Position numbers and translations under genes: made by a program. A stretch of 64,000 nucleotides of DNA from Neocallimastix lanati (nom. inval.) (taxonomy: Eukaryota > Neocallimastigomycota > Neocallimastigomycetes > Neocallimastigales > Neocallimastigaceae): the NCBI GenBank assembly GCA_016946835.1, contig JACVTC010000021.1, positions 1,292,501-1,356,500 on the forward strand, written 5' to 3'. The notes under the pieces were generated by a model, which did no database searches, was not told the origin of the DNA, and saw only the letters and a list, made by a program, of their open reading frames with translations. This document shows positions 51,191 through 62,510 of the stretch, one piece after another. The first letter of the stretch is position 1; every line of letters begins with the position of its first letter.

Positions 51191-54100
51191 ATGAGAAGAC
51201 GTCAAACATCATACCAACCAACCCTTGTCAGTGAAAACGAACAATCAACTCCAAAAGGAATCAGTTTTACTTATTCTGAAAATTTTAATCGGGTAGTTGA
51301 ATTAACTACAGAAAACTACCCAGATTGGAGAACCAATATTCTTTATCTACTAATGATCAATAACCTCGAAAGTTATACCTTAACAAGAAAGGTAAAAAAA
51401 CTTAGGAGAAGAGACATCAAAGATGATCCTGATGATTACTTAACTGACCAATTTGATCCAAGCCTAGTATATGACAAAGAAACAAGCCTCCTGGATATTA
51501 AAAGTGACGTTATGGTAAAATGGATCATCATATATAGTCTAGGTGAAGAAACAAGGAAAATTATCGCAAGCCAAGGAAAAACCGCCTTTGAAACATGGAA
51601 GACACTAGAAAAATCCTTTACCGTTAGTCACGAGAGAAGATGTATGGAAATCAAAAAGAAATTAAATTCTCTCAAATATAACGAAGAACAAGATATAAAT
51701 ATATTCATAGCTTCTCTGCAGAACTTGATCGATGAACTTGAAAACATCGATCACGACATGGAACCTAGTACTAAAGCGGGAATACTCAACAGAGCACTCC
51801 CTGAAAACTTAAGATTCATAAACGTATTCCAATACAAACACGATTGGAACAAACTCTGCGAATACGTGAAGAATGTTATCCCTGATATCGTTTTTTCCAA
51901 TTTAAAAGAATCATTAAAATCTGAGGAATCCACAAAACAAATATTTTTGACTACCTCAGATTCATGTACAAATAAAAAGCACTTTTCATCCCAAGGCAAA
52001 AGAACATATAGAAATGGAAAATGTTATCTATGTAACAAATTCGGGCATTATGCTAAGGAGTGTAGAAAATTCAACAAACCCATCATATTCAATTTAATAA
52101 AAAATAAGAAATTTAAAAGTCAATCGAAAAATAATAACAAATATCACAAACATTCAACAATTAAACAAGGATACAAACACAAAAGCTACAAGCAATTAAA
52201 TTCACTCGAAAACAATATCAATGATACCAACAATAATAACTCCTTATCAAAGGATTACAATACTGAAAACTACTCGTTTTTAGGATGCGTCATAAAAAAT
52301 AATTCCAGTTCTCAGGTAACTAATGAAATAACATCTTCTTCCCATAACGACCTTACAGCTTGGATTTTAGATTCAGGTTCCTCCTTACATTTGACAAATT
52401 CTTTAAAATACCTTACAAATCTCTGTAACTGTAAGGAAAATATCATACTTCCAAATGGAAGTATTGTTAATTCTACCATTTCAGGCAACTTTATTGGATT
52501 TATTAATGGAAATAAAATTACTTTGAGAAACGTACATTATGTTCCTCTTATTAAAAAAAATATTATCTCTGTTAATCAACTTATAAAGGAACATTTTAAA
52601 ATTATTTTCTTCCTCCGTAATAACGATTCATTTGCTTCAATATATGATCAACATAAAAACAAAATAGCTACTTTGAAGTCAAACCTACAAAATATTTTTA
52701 TAGTTTGGTTTTCTACTTACCCCATAAGTTTTAATAAAACTATAAACTCTCCTTCAGTATACAGTTTATCTAATCTCTCCAGAAAAGACAAAATCAACCT
52801 TTGGCATCGCCGCCTTGGACATTTTAATATTAATCACATTAAAAATAAATTGCTTCAGATTAATATTAAATCAAAGTGCCCCGTTTATTCCAATTCAAAA
52901 ATGAAAAACTTCAGTTTTAAAAAATCAGAAAACAAAACAAAGTCTACTTTCGAATTAGTACATATGGATTTAGTAGGTCCTATCAACGAATCTCTCTTCG
53001 GCAATAAATATTTTTTAACTATCCTTGATGATTTCTCTCGTTTCGGTTGGGTATTCTTTCTCGAAAGTAAAAACGATGTATTCGATAAATTTCTTGTTTG
53101 GGCAAAAACCATTTTTAATATGTTCAATAAATCTATTATTTTCTTACGTTCTGACAATGGTACTGAATTTAAAAATAACAGATTCAAATCATTCTGTACT
53201 AATCATGGAATCACTCAGCAATTTACAGTACCTCACAATCCTCAACAAAATGGACGTGCTGAAAGGTTTAATGGAACTTTAATTTCTTCTGCCAAAGCTC
53301 TTTTAAATGACGCAAGGCTTAGTCACCAATTTTTGGAATGCGCCGTTGACACTGCAAATTATATACATAACAGAATCTCACATTCAGGCATTAATAATAA
53401 AATTCCTTTTGAAGTTCTTTTCAAGTCAAAAGTTGATTATTCACAATTTAAGGTCTTTGGTTGCAAAGTTTTCTTTTACGTACCAAAATGTTTCAGGAAT
53501 AAATTTGAAAATAATGCTCTTCCCGGTATTTTCCTTGGCTACCATCCTCTCTCCTCAGCTTATAAAATCCTTAATCTAGAAACGAACAAAATTATTCTCT
53601 CAAGATGTAGAATTTTTCGAAGATAATCCCGCCGATTCTAAACTTATCTCTCGTATCCCTAATACTTTTTCGAATTTTATTCCCTCTTCCGAAATCAGGG
53701 GGAGCAGTAAGTATTTTAATACTAACAATTTCAATAACTCCAACTTATACAATAGAATCACCTTATCACCAATAGAACTCAATAATAAAATCAATAAAGT
53801 TAGTAATAATTATTCAGATCAAACTATTACAGAACACAATGATAGCGATAAAAATAAAAACATAACAAACTCTGAATCAACTCCATCAACTAGTTTTCTC
53901 ACAATCTATGATAATGATAGAAGAAATAAAAGAAAAAATGAAAATAATACAGTTAATAGCACAATCAAAAAAAAAAAAAAATAAAATTAGAAAAGACAAT
54001 AAATAAAAATTTTAATGAACCTCAAAATTATAAAGATATATTCAACCTACCAGATAAAGATGAATGGATGAATGCAATAAAAGATGAAATAAACAATATG

Positions 54101-55534
54101 AAGAATTTAAATGTTTTTCAGACAGTAAACTATATTCCCAAAAAGGCTAACCTTATATCATGCAAATGGGTATTCAAATATAAACGTGATGAAAATGGAA
54201 ATATAACAAAACGAAAAGCCAGGTTAGTTGCGAGAGGTTTTTCACAACGTTTTGGTATTGATTATTCAAACACTTTCTCACTAACATTAAAACAAGAATC
54301 TCTAAGAATTATAGTTGCCCTAGCTGTACAAAGAAATTTTGAAATATTTCAAATTGACATCAACGCAGCATACTTAAATGCTGACCTAGACATAGAAATT
54401 TATATGAAACCACCGGAAGAATACTCATCGGAAAACAAAGGCTTTTGGAAATTAAAGAAGGCACTTTATGGACTTAAACAAGCAGGCCGCCAGTGGAACG
54501 AAAAATTAAATGAAACATTAATAAAAATAAATTTTAAAAGGCTCATTAGTGAACCCTGTGTGTACATAAAAGAAAATAAAAACAAAGAAATTATTTGTAT
54601 ATTAACAGTGTATGTAGATGACATTCTAATAATAGGTAAGAAAAATGAAATATTAGATGCGAAAGATCAGATAAAAAATATTTATAAAATTAAAGATATA
54701 GGCGAAGTTGATTTCGTAATCGGCATAAAATTCGAAAAACAAAAGAACGGATATATCCTACACCAAAAAGGATATATAAAGGAATTAATTGAAAGATACA
54801 ATTTATCAAATACTAAACCAGTAAGAAATTTAAAACCTGTAAATGAAATTAAAAATAGATACAAAGCTTTCAATGAGACAAGATACAGAAGTGCTATAGG
54901 AAACTTACTATACTTAGCTGTATGTACAAGACCAGATATAATATTCTCAGTAGTCAGAGCCGCAAGAAAAAGTAAAAACCCAACAATAGAAGACTGGCAC
55001 AATGTGAAGAAAATTTTTAGATATCTAAAGGGTACTTTGAATTATGGTATAAAATTTTCAAATGAAAAAACTTTAAGAGTTTTTGCTGATGCTGATTATG
55101 CCGGGGACGAAGAGACAAGGAAATCAACCTCAGGTTTCGTAATGATGATCGGTAACTCACCTACAAGTTGGCATTCAAAATTGCAACATGTCGTTGCTAC
55201 TTCTACAGCGGAATCGGAATATATAAGTGTTAGTGATTGTGCAAAACATAGTTTGTGGTATATGAACATTTTTAAAGAATTAAATATCCGAATAAAATAC
55301 GTGACTATAAATACTGATAATAAGGCCGCTATCTATAATTGCCAGAATAGATCAATTAACGCAAAATCTAAACATATTGATATTAAATATCACCACGTAA
55401 GAGATTTAATAAGTAAAGGTACAATAAAATTAAAATATAATAAGTCCGAGAACAATCTAGTAGATGGATTCACAAAATACCTAAATAGTACATCAATGGA
55501 TAGATTCAGAAATAATTTACTTTTTAAAATCTGA
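51191..55534 (+). pseudogene. Copia 3 Gag-Pol, broken by two frameshifts
   Basis: The likely start is ATG at 51191 (MRRRQTSYQP). Gag carries a CCHC knuckle CYLCNKFGHYAKEC near residue 277, and the protease has WILDSGSS near 395. The integrase has LWHRRLGH, but the distal pair reads CPVY rather than CXXC. The integrase catalytic residues (VHMDLVGP, RSDNGTEF, QQNGRAERFNG) are present. The frame breaks near 53605-53620 (a missing base; a stop follows at 53624-53626). It reads on in another frame until the A15 run at 53967-53981, then shifts again. Reverse transcriptase (DINAAYLNADLD, ALYGLKQAGRQW, YVDD) and RNase H (DADYAGDEETRKSTSG) are intact to 55534. A is likely homopolymer slippage for the second break. 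Confidence 0.92.
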
Positions 55535-55608
55535 AAAAAATAAAGAATAATAACAATAACTATTAATCAAATCAAACTTTAATATCTAAATAAAATTGAA
55601 AAGTTAGA

Positions 55609-55620
55609 TTTGAGGGGGAG
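55609..55620 (+). other. Copia 3 polypurine tract
   Basis: The sequence TTTGAGGGGGAG immediately precedes the 3' LTR. Confidence 0.85.
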
Positions 55621-55791
55621 TGTCAAATAATATAAAATTAATGTAAATTAAAATAAGTTATCCTACCAATAATATTTAAATAAGCATGAATATATATAAA
55701 GTAAAAATTGTATAACAAAATAAAAATAAATCTTAAATTCTTAATAATAAAATATTTTAATGTGTTGTTTTCTCATTTATTGTGTTTAATA
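55621..55791 (+). repeat. Copia 3, 3' LTR (171 bp)
   Basis: This is the partner of 50172-50342, with two substitutions seen. Confidence 0.93.
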
Positions 55792-55796
55792 AATAC

Positions 55797-56176
55797 ATAT
55801 ATATATATATTTATATATAATTTTTTATTTATTTATTCTTTTATTTATTAATTAAGATACTTATATTAAAAATAATAATAATAATAATAATAATAATAGT
55901 TTAGCAATCTTTTCATCAGAGAATATTTCTATTAATATTTTTTATAATTAAAAGACATAAAATAATAATAAAAAATAATATTTAATGTATAGTTTTTTTT
56001 TTACAAAATAATAATAATTTATTTTAATTTAATAAAATAATAGTATTTTATTATAAATACTAAATATTTAAAATTAATTTAATAAAATAATAGTATTTTA
56101 TTATAAATACTAAATATTTAAAATTTCTTATTTCAATTTTATATTTAAAAAGATATTTAACATTGCATATTTTAAA

Positions 56177-56208
<32 letters not shown>

Positions 56209-56350
56209 ATTTATTTATTTATTTACTTATTAATTTATTTATTAACTTATTTATTTATTTACTTATTAATTTATTTATTTATCTATCTATTTATTTATTT
56301 ATCTATTTATTTATTAATTTATTTATTTATCTATCTATTTATTTATCTAT

Positions 56351-56389
<39 letters not shown>

Positions 56390-56761
56390 TTAAAATATTT
56401 TTATTATAAAAAAAAATAATAATAATAAATATTTAGCAATCTTTTCATCAGTACTAAAAAATTATATTTTTAAATTATTATAGCAAAATAGCTTAAATTT
56501 GGTTTATAATGATTAAACCAAATTTAAACATATTTAAATAAAATAAAATATCATTTTCTAGTACCAACAACTTTCATGCTATTTGTTTTTTTTTTTTTTT
56601 TTTTTTTTTACTAATAAAATTTATAACGTTTAATAAAATATGGCAAAAAAAAAAAAAAAAATTTTTTTTTTTTTTAATATTTCTTCTTTTTTTTTTTTGG
56701 CCATTACCATTTTATGTTTTAATAAAATTAAAAAAAATTAAAATAGTATATATTCAAACGT
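55797..56761. other. 3' flank of gene D, low-complexity
   Basis: The stretch holds TTTA/TCTA repeats at 56205-56395, two copies of a 60-bp block around 56020-56130 (AATAGTATTTTATTATAAAT), and T-runs. No gene is present. Confidence 0.5.
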
Positions 56762-58948
56762 TTAATTAGTATTTATATTATCTTGGTTATAATTTTGAAT
56801 ATGAACAGTATTAAATGTATTATTTTTGGTTTCTTGGATTTCATTAATGATATTGTTTATTTTTATATCTAAATTTTTATAATATTGAATAAATTCAAGT
56901 CTTTTTTGATATAAATAATTTATGTTATTTTTAAGATAATACCCATAGAATATATCTTTAGTTGTCTTTATGTTATTATCAAAACATTGTCTATAATGTA
57001 TAAATAACTCTGTCATTTTATTAAGAATAATTTCTAAATATTCTTTTTCTTCAAGTAAAAGGTTATATTTAAATTCTAAGTAATCTTTCGAGATATTCAA
57101 ATCGTTATTCGTTAATGAATCATTATTTAAATCTTTATGATTTTGGAAATCATCAATGTTTCCATTGTTTTGTGAAAGTGTTTTTGAAGGTATTTGTATT
57201 GGTGATGATAACAATGATGAGGTTGATGATGGTGATGGTGATGGATATTCATTTTTATGTTGTAAGGAATTTTGAATTAAATTTATTATATCTTCATTTA
57301 AATTATTATTATCATTATTACTTTCAACATTATTAATTTCATTTTGATTATTAATGCTAATAATGTTATTATTAGGAGTAGTAATTACATTGTTATCAAT
57401 GCTAATAATGTTATTATTAGGAGTAGTAATTACATTGTTATCAATGCTAATAATGTTATTATTAGGAGTAGTAATTATATTGTTATCATTACTAATAATT
57501 TGTTTCGATGTATCCAAATATTGAGTTAGATTTGAAAATAAATTATTTTCCAATTGAATATCACTTAATGAAGGATAGAATGACATTAAATCTTTCATCA
57601 CTTCATCACTGCCACTGTAATTTTCGTTATCGTTAGAAATCGTTTCATCTTCTTTCACATTTGAGTTATTTCCATAATTCTTATTATCTTCTTTCATATT
57701 TACCTTAATTCCAGAATTCTTATTACTTTCTTTAATTTCTTTTTTCTGGTAAAAATTGATACCAAAATTAAATGTTCCTTTTAATTTATATGATTTAGTA
57801 TTTTCATCAAAGAAAAAAAAGGAATTAAAATAATATGGATAGAGACTTTCTTTTCCCTCCACCATATAATCTTTATGTCTTTTAAGAAAAGATTTTTCTT
57901 TTCTTTTATGTAATTGTTTATAACTCATAAGTGAAAATGGTTCACTTGCTATCATGTCTTTATTCTCTTGGAAAATAATAAAGTAGTAGAGCCAGAACCC
58001 GTTCTTTATTGTAGTACTATTAGTATGGAGTTCAACATCGATATATGAATTAGATGGTGGTATATTTGGATTTAATTCTTTAATTCGATGGAGAGATACC
58101 ATTTCTCGAATTTCTTTGGAGGAATAAGAATTAAAATCCGCTTTAAATTTATTAATACATTGCTTCACTTCAGCTAGAGTTTCAACATTTTTATTAGCAA
58201 TTCTTAAGCCGAATTGATAAATTTCACCTTTGACATTGTTAAAAGTATCGAGCTTAAAACGTAATTTAACAGGTCTTCCAATAGCAGCCTTTTTTCTTTC
58301 TTTATTCTTATCTTTACCGACATTAGTCTTCGTGGTGGCATTATTTCTTGTGGTGGCATTATTTCTTGTGGTGGCATTATTTCTTGTGGTGGCATTATTT
58401 CTTGTGGTGGCATTATTTCTTGTGGTAGCATTATTTCTTGTGGTAGCATTAATTTTTTTAGAGTTATTCCTGTTGTTTAAATTTTCTTCAATAGCAGAAG
58501 TAATTTCTTTTTTGATTTTAATTTGTTGATGCATTTTAATTTGTAGATGTTCATTTTTTTTCTCTTCTACATAATTCATAAAATTCATAAAATTCATATT
58601 CCTCTTCATATTCCTATTCATATTCATATTTTTTACATTATATTTGGAACTCGTTCCACCAACAGCATCGGTTAATTTATCATCTTGATACACAATTTTT
58701 TTGACAAAATTACCTAAACCAACTTTAATTTCATCTTCAGGTTTTTTTTCTGCAAAGGATTGTATCATATTTTGAAAATACTCTACATGGTCATATTTTT
58801 TACTAATTTTAAAAAAATTTTTAACTTCACAACCGGTTTTTATTTCTGCCAAGTCAAGGTTAGCACTGTCATATTTTTTCATAAATTCCGAAAGATAATT
58901 TAGAATTCGTAAGACTCTTTCCTTTATTACTTCATCATTTCCGGACAT
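56762..58948 (-). CDS. Asn-rich tandem-family protein, copy D (728 aa)
   Basis: This is the longest member. The N-terminal and central domains match copies A-C. It has seven copies of the ATTRNN hexapeptide (18-bp repeat), an extra LQIKMHQQIKIKKE duplication, and three copies of the NNVITTPNNNIISI block. The NNDEVS block is absent, as in copy B. The C-terminal helix reads YYKNLDIK, as in copy C. The frame is intact. Function is unknown. Confidence 0.85.
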   Translation of the reverse strand: MSGNDEVIKERVLRILNYLSEFMKKYDSANLDLAEIKTGCEVKNFFKISKKYDHVEYFQNMIQSFAEKKPEDEIKVGLGNFVKKIVYQDDKLTDAVGGTSSKYNVKNMNMNRNMKRNMNFMNFMNYVEEKKNEHLQIKMHQQIKIKKEITSAIEENLNNRNNSKKINATTRNNATTRNNATTRNNATTRNNATTRNNATTRNNATTKTNVGKDKNKERKKAAIGRPVKLRFKLDTFNNVKGEIYQFGLRIANKNVETLAEVKQCINKFKADFNSYSSKEIREMVSLHRIKELNPNIPPSNSYIDVELHTNSTTIKNGFWLYYFIIFQENKDMIASEPFSLMSYKQLHKRKEKSFLKRHKDYMVEGKESLYPYYFNSFFFFDENTKSYKLKGTFNFGINFYQKKEIKESNKNSGIKVNMKEDNKNYGNNSNVKEDETISNDNENYSGSDEVMKDLMSFYPSLSDIQLENNLFSNLTQYLDTSKQIISNDNNIITTPNNNIISIDNNVITTPNNNIISIDNNVITTPNNNIISINNQNEINNVESNNDNNNLNEDIINLIQNSLQHKNEYPSPSPSSTSSLLSSPIQIPSKTLSQNNGNIDDFQNHKDLNNDSLTNNDLNISKDYLEFKYNLLLEEKEYLEIILNKMTELFIHYRQCFDNNIKTTKDIFYGYYLKNNINYLYQKRLEFIQYYKNLDIKINNIINEIQETKNNTFNTVHIQNYNQDNINTN

Positions 58949-60410
58949 TTTTTTAAAAAAAAAAAAATTAATATTAATTTTTAATTAAAACTTTGAATTC
59001 TAGCTCTTTTTATTTCTATTAGTTATTATGATATTATTTAATAATAATGTTATATTATTAAATTTTACTGATTAAAAAAAAAAAATAAAAAAAAAATAAA
59101 AATTAATGAAAAAACTTTTGAATTTATATAATTTTTTTTTTATTATTATTTATATAACCATTAAAATTATTTGATATATTTATGTTAAACCAATTATTAC
59201 TATTTTTAATCAAACCTGAAAAACTATTTTTTTTATAAGTTTGTGTAATATAAATTTAATTTAAAAATATACTGTATTAATATAATATTCAATATATTAA
59301 TAACTAATTTATTAAAAAAATAAATCTTTATTTTGAATCAATCAGAAAATAAAAGATAAAATGACATAATAATAAAAAAAAGATTAAATAATAGAATATA
59401 TTACGAATTAATATTATATATATTATATATTATATATGAAACAATATTTATTTTATATATATATTTTTTAGTTCTAAAAAAAAAAAATTAGAAATAAAAA
59501 TAATAAAAGAAAAAAATTGCAATTAACAATAATTGTTTTTATATATATATATTTATATATAAATGTTTTTAATTGAAATTAGATTATCAATAACAAAACA
59601 AACAAAAAAATCAAAAAAAAAAAAAAAAAAAAAAGTAATATGAAATTAAAAAAAAATATTATAAAAATAATAATAGATGATATAAATATTATTATTAATT
59701 ATTATTATTGAAATTAAAATTAAGCTCTTTATAATTTTTATAATAAAAAATTTTTATTAAATATAATTTATTATTTATTTTTTTATTTTTTCATTTTTTC
59801 TTTTTTTTATTTTTTGTAATTATAAGACAATTATGTTTATAGTTCTAATTATTAATAAATTTTTAATTTTTAATTTTAGTATCTACTTTTTGATACTATT
59901 TTATGTTACATTAAAAATAGGATAACTTTTAATTTTTATATTTTGTTAAGTCTTTTTTTTTATTTTTATCATTATTATTAATTTTTAATATATGAACTTA
60001 GCATCTATTGGATGATCAAATATTTTTAAACTTTAAAAATTATTTAGGGGTATGTCCAAATTAAGATTAAAATAATATCAATATATATAGAATTAAATGA
60101 AATAATATATTAAAATATTTTAAATTATATATTATTTAATATAAAAAAACTATCAATAATATATATTATAATATTTAACAATTCAAATACTTTTTTTTTT
60201 ATTTTTTTTTATATTTTATTTCTTTTTTGGTGGGTTAATGGATAAGGATTAATATTAATATTATTAATGAATTTGTGTATGTCTAATTTTTGTTATTAAC
60301 TTTGAATAATAAAATAATATATATTAAAGTATAAAAAATAGATATAATTGAATTATTCTATCCTATATAAATTTATAATAATAATTTTTAACAATTGTAA
60401 TAATAGCCTT

Positions 60411-60446
<36 letters not shown>

Positions 60447-60510
60447 ATTATTATTATTATTATTATAAAATCCTTTTTATTATTATCATTAATATTATTA
60501 TTGATTTTTT
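58949..60510. other. 5' region of gene D
   Basis: The region is homologous to 35289-36760, with the unit-B type of sequence around 59690 (AAATTAAGCTCTTTATAA). The ATT array is nearly lost (about eight units at 60443-60466). No gene is present. Confidence 0.55.
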
Positions 60511-60541
60511 TTTAGAAATATTAAAAAAGTTTATCACCATT

Positions 60542-60790
60542 TTACCTATTCACTACATTATTAGTAAAGATACTATAATTTTCACTATCATTAATATTAA
60601 TATTCTTATTTTTACTATTAATACTATTATTATTTATTAATAACACTACTGCTATTGTTATAATAATAAGTATTATTAATAGTATACACTTTATTACAAC
60701 TATCAGAATCTGTACTTGATTCAATCTTTATTAATATCTATTATAATAGTGTCTACATTACTATATGATGTTGGACAATATTTAGTTAAT
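60542..60790 (-). pseudogene. Possible Asn-rich coding relic
   Basis: On the minus strand one frame reads IESSTDSDSCNKVYTINNTY and continues to SSSVINK. A second frame continues with SINSKNKNININDSENYSIF to a stop at 60542. A single frame change in the AAT-like part would join them. The sense is that of a low-complexity protein end; no family is recognised. Confidence 0.25.
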
Positions 60791-60849
60791 TACAAAAAAA
60801 AAAAAAAATTTTTTTTTTTTTTTCCTAAAGAATTTCAATACCTATAAAC

Positions 60850-61868
60850 TATTTCATTCGAAATTCACAGAAGAGATAAGTATTTAGAAAACTAATATTT
60901 TCAGTCGAAGAGTACTATTTTTCTCCAATAAACAACATGGAACAACGTTCTGTGAAGTCATTTTCTATCCATTTGACAGCTTTGGCAACACGAACATCGA
61001 ATTTATATCCACATCATAGCATGAAGTGCCCATCAGAAGCCAATGCTAAAAAATTCAGAATACTTTATAAAGTTGAGCTTTGGGTAGTCTCTAGTTTTCT
61101 CATAATTTATTTTTTTTTCTTATTAAGTCTTAGTCTTGATTGAATTTCCTATCATATCTCTATTCCAATAAAAGTTTATAATTGTATTTTTTTTTTTTTT
61201 TTTAAGGGAAATTTATCGAATTTGTCTAGTAAATTTTTTTAATTTTTTTTTACTTTCGTTATTCCATACATGATGTTTACAATGTGATATCTATCCCTAA
61301 GTAAATTAGAGATAATACATTTTGAGTTTTTCCATTTTATTTTATTATTTTTTTTTTTTTTTAAAAAAAAAAAAACACCTTACCTGAGCAATCACATATT
61401 TCGAAAGAAGAGAAATGTTTAAGTTCTTTTGAAACACAATAAAGGGAATGTAAAGTTATTCCATTTAGAAAAACCTTCAATACCAGTATAATCCTGAATT
61501 AACTAAATGTCTGTGCACTTCTCGTTCTTTTCTTTTTGTTTGATCTTGTTGAAGCACATAAAACACCATGTCATCGGCAAAGAGAGGACCTCCACCACAA
61601 CATTTATCACCAATAGAGGATTCCATATTATTCATTACATCTGTTAAAAAATGTCATGTGAGAGGGGGAGGGGAACAACAACCTTTGGCGAAACACTTTT
61701 CTTAATACTAAATGATTTCTGATCATTGTTCCCTCAACCCTTACACAGGCCTTGGAAGATAAGTATAAGCTTTCAATAAATTTATGGCACTTTCCTCTAA
61801 TACCAAAGTGATGAATTTTCATTAATATATTATATATGGGAAAAAAGTCATTACGCCTTTTGAAGAAC

Positions 61869-61910
<42 letters not shown>

Positions 61911-62166
61911 ATCTTTATTTTCAAATTTTCGTCTCTGACATATAATTCTTAATGTAGTTGTAAAGACTTATACATTCTTTTCAGTTACGAAATCCAAATT
62001 ATTTTCTAGTCTAATAAAATCCTTTATCCAATTCCATATTTAGAGATTCTAATAACTATGATTTTTGCTATAATTTTTTAACCCATTATTGATAAGAGAG
62101 ATGCCACGATAGTTATTACAATCTGATGGATCATGAAGTACAGATCGAATAAATAAAATTAATTAA

Positions 62167-62170
<4 letters not shown>
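60850..62170 (-). pseudogene. Decayed LINE (non-LTR retrotransposon) copy 2, reverse transcriptase region
   Basis: Reading right to left, LHDPSDCNNYRGISLINNG lies at about 62145-62080, the standard start of a LINE RT. A segment with HHFGIRGKCHKFIESLYLSS, KACVRVEG and VLRKVFRQ follows at about 61830-61680. Then comes GPLFADDMVFYVL at about 61595-61560 (catalytic FADD). Near 61045-60960 lies CGYKFDVRVAKAVKWIENDF, resembling the Cys-rich C-terminal part of the neighbouring copy. Several frame breaks and an A/T-filled gap (the T and A runs near 61345) show it is dead. The endonuclease part is not visible. Confidence 0.75.

Positions 62171-62222
<52 letters not shown>
62171..62222 (-). other. Poly(A) tail of LINE copy 1
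   Basis: A run of about 48 T on the plus strand starts right after the conserved terminal motif CCCTGTCTA of the minus-strand LINE. This fixes its 3' end and shows it inserted next to, or into, LINE copy 2. Confidence 0.8.
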
Positions 62223-62225
<3 letters not shown>

Positions 62226-62304
62226 CAGGGAAGAGAATACACTTCCAAAACTTTATTAAATTTTATTTTAAAAAAAATACATGTAGGTGAAAAGTACATT
62301 TGAA

Positions 62305-62366
62305 ATTAAAAATAAAAAATAAAAAATAAAAAATAAAAAATAAAAAATAAAAAATAAAAAATAAAA
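62305..62366. repeat. (TAAAAAA)n microsatellite in LINE 3' UTR
   Basis: About eight heptamer units lie between the LINE ORF end and its 3' terminus. Simple repeats near the 3' end are common in LINEs. Confidence 0.85.
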
Positions 62367-62510
62367 GAGCTCGAAAATACTATGTATTTCGGCAAGTTGT
62401 ACTATGTGGGAATTTTTCCCTTCCTAACAAATAAAAAAGAAATAAAAAAACCTAGAAGTAACATCTTTAAAATAGATAGTGTGGTGTCCACTAAACTCTT
62501 CCCGGATTCA

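Larger units (their letters stand above)
50172..55791 (+). mobile_element. Ty1/copia LTR retrotransposon 3, full length but frameshifted
   Basis: The 171-bp LTRs lie at 50172-50342 and 55621-55791, with target duplication AATAC at 50167-50171 and 55792-55796. The LTRs differ at two positions (GAATG/TAATG and AAATTATCC/AGTTATCC), so the insertion is fairly young. The LTR starts TG but ends TTTAATA, that is TG...TA, not TG...CA. The primer-binding site and polypurine tract are present. The leader carries tandem repeats. Two single-base indels break the Gag-Pol frame. Confidence 0.95.
55797..60510 (-). repeat. Tandem segmental unit D
   Basis: Unit D comprises the 3' flank (with a partly duplicated GTTTAGCAATCTTTTCATCAG block at 55900 and again near 56430), gene D, and a 5' region alignable to the other units up to about 60510. 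There the array ends and LINE-derived sequence begins. Confidence 0.7.

Noticed and set aside
57344-57529. Plus-strand repeat frame (NANNVIIRSSNYIVI)
   Set aside because: It is the reverse strand of the triplicated NNVITTPNNNIISI block in gene D.
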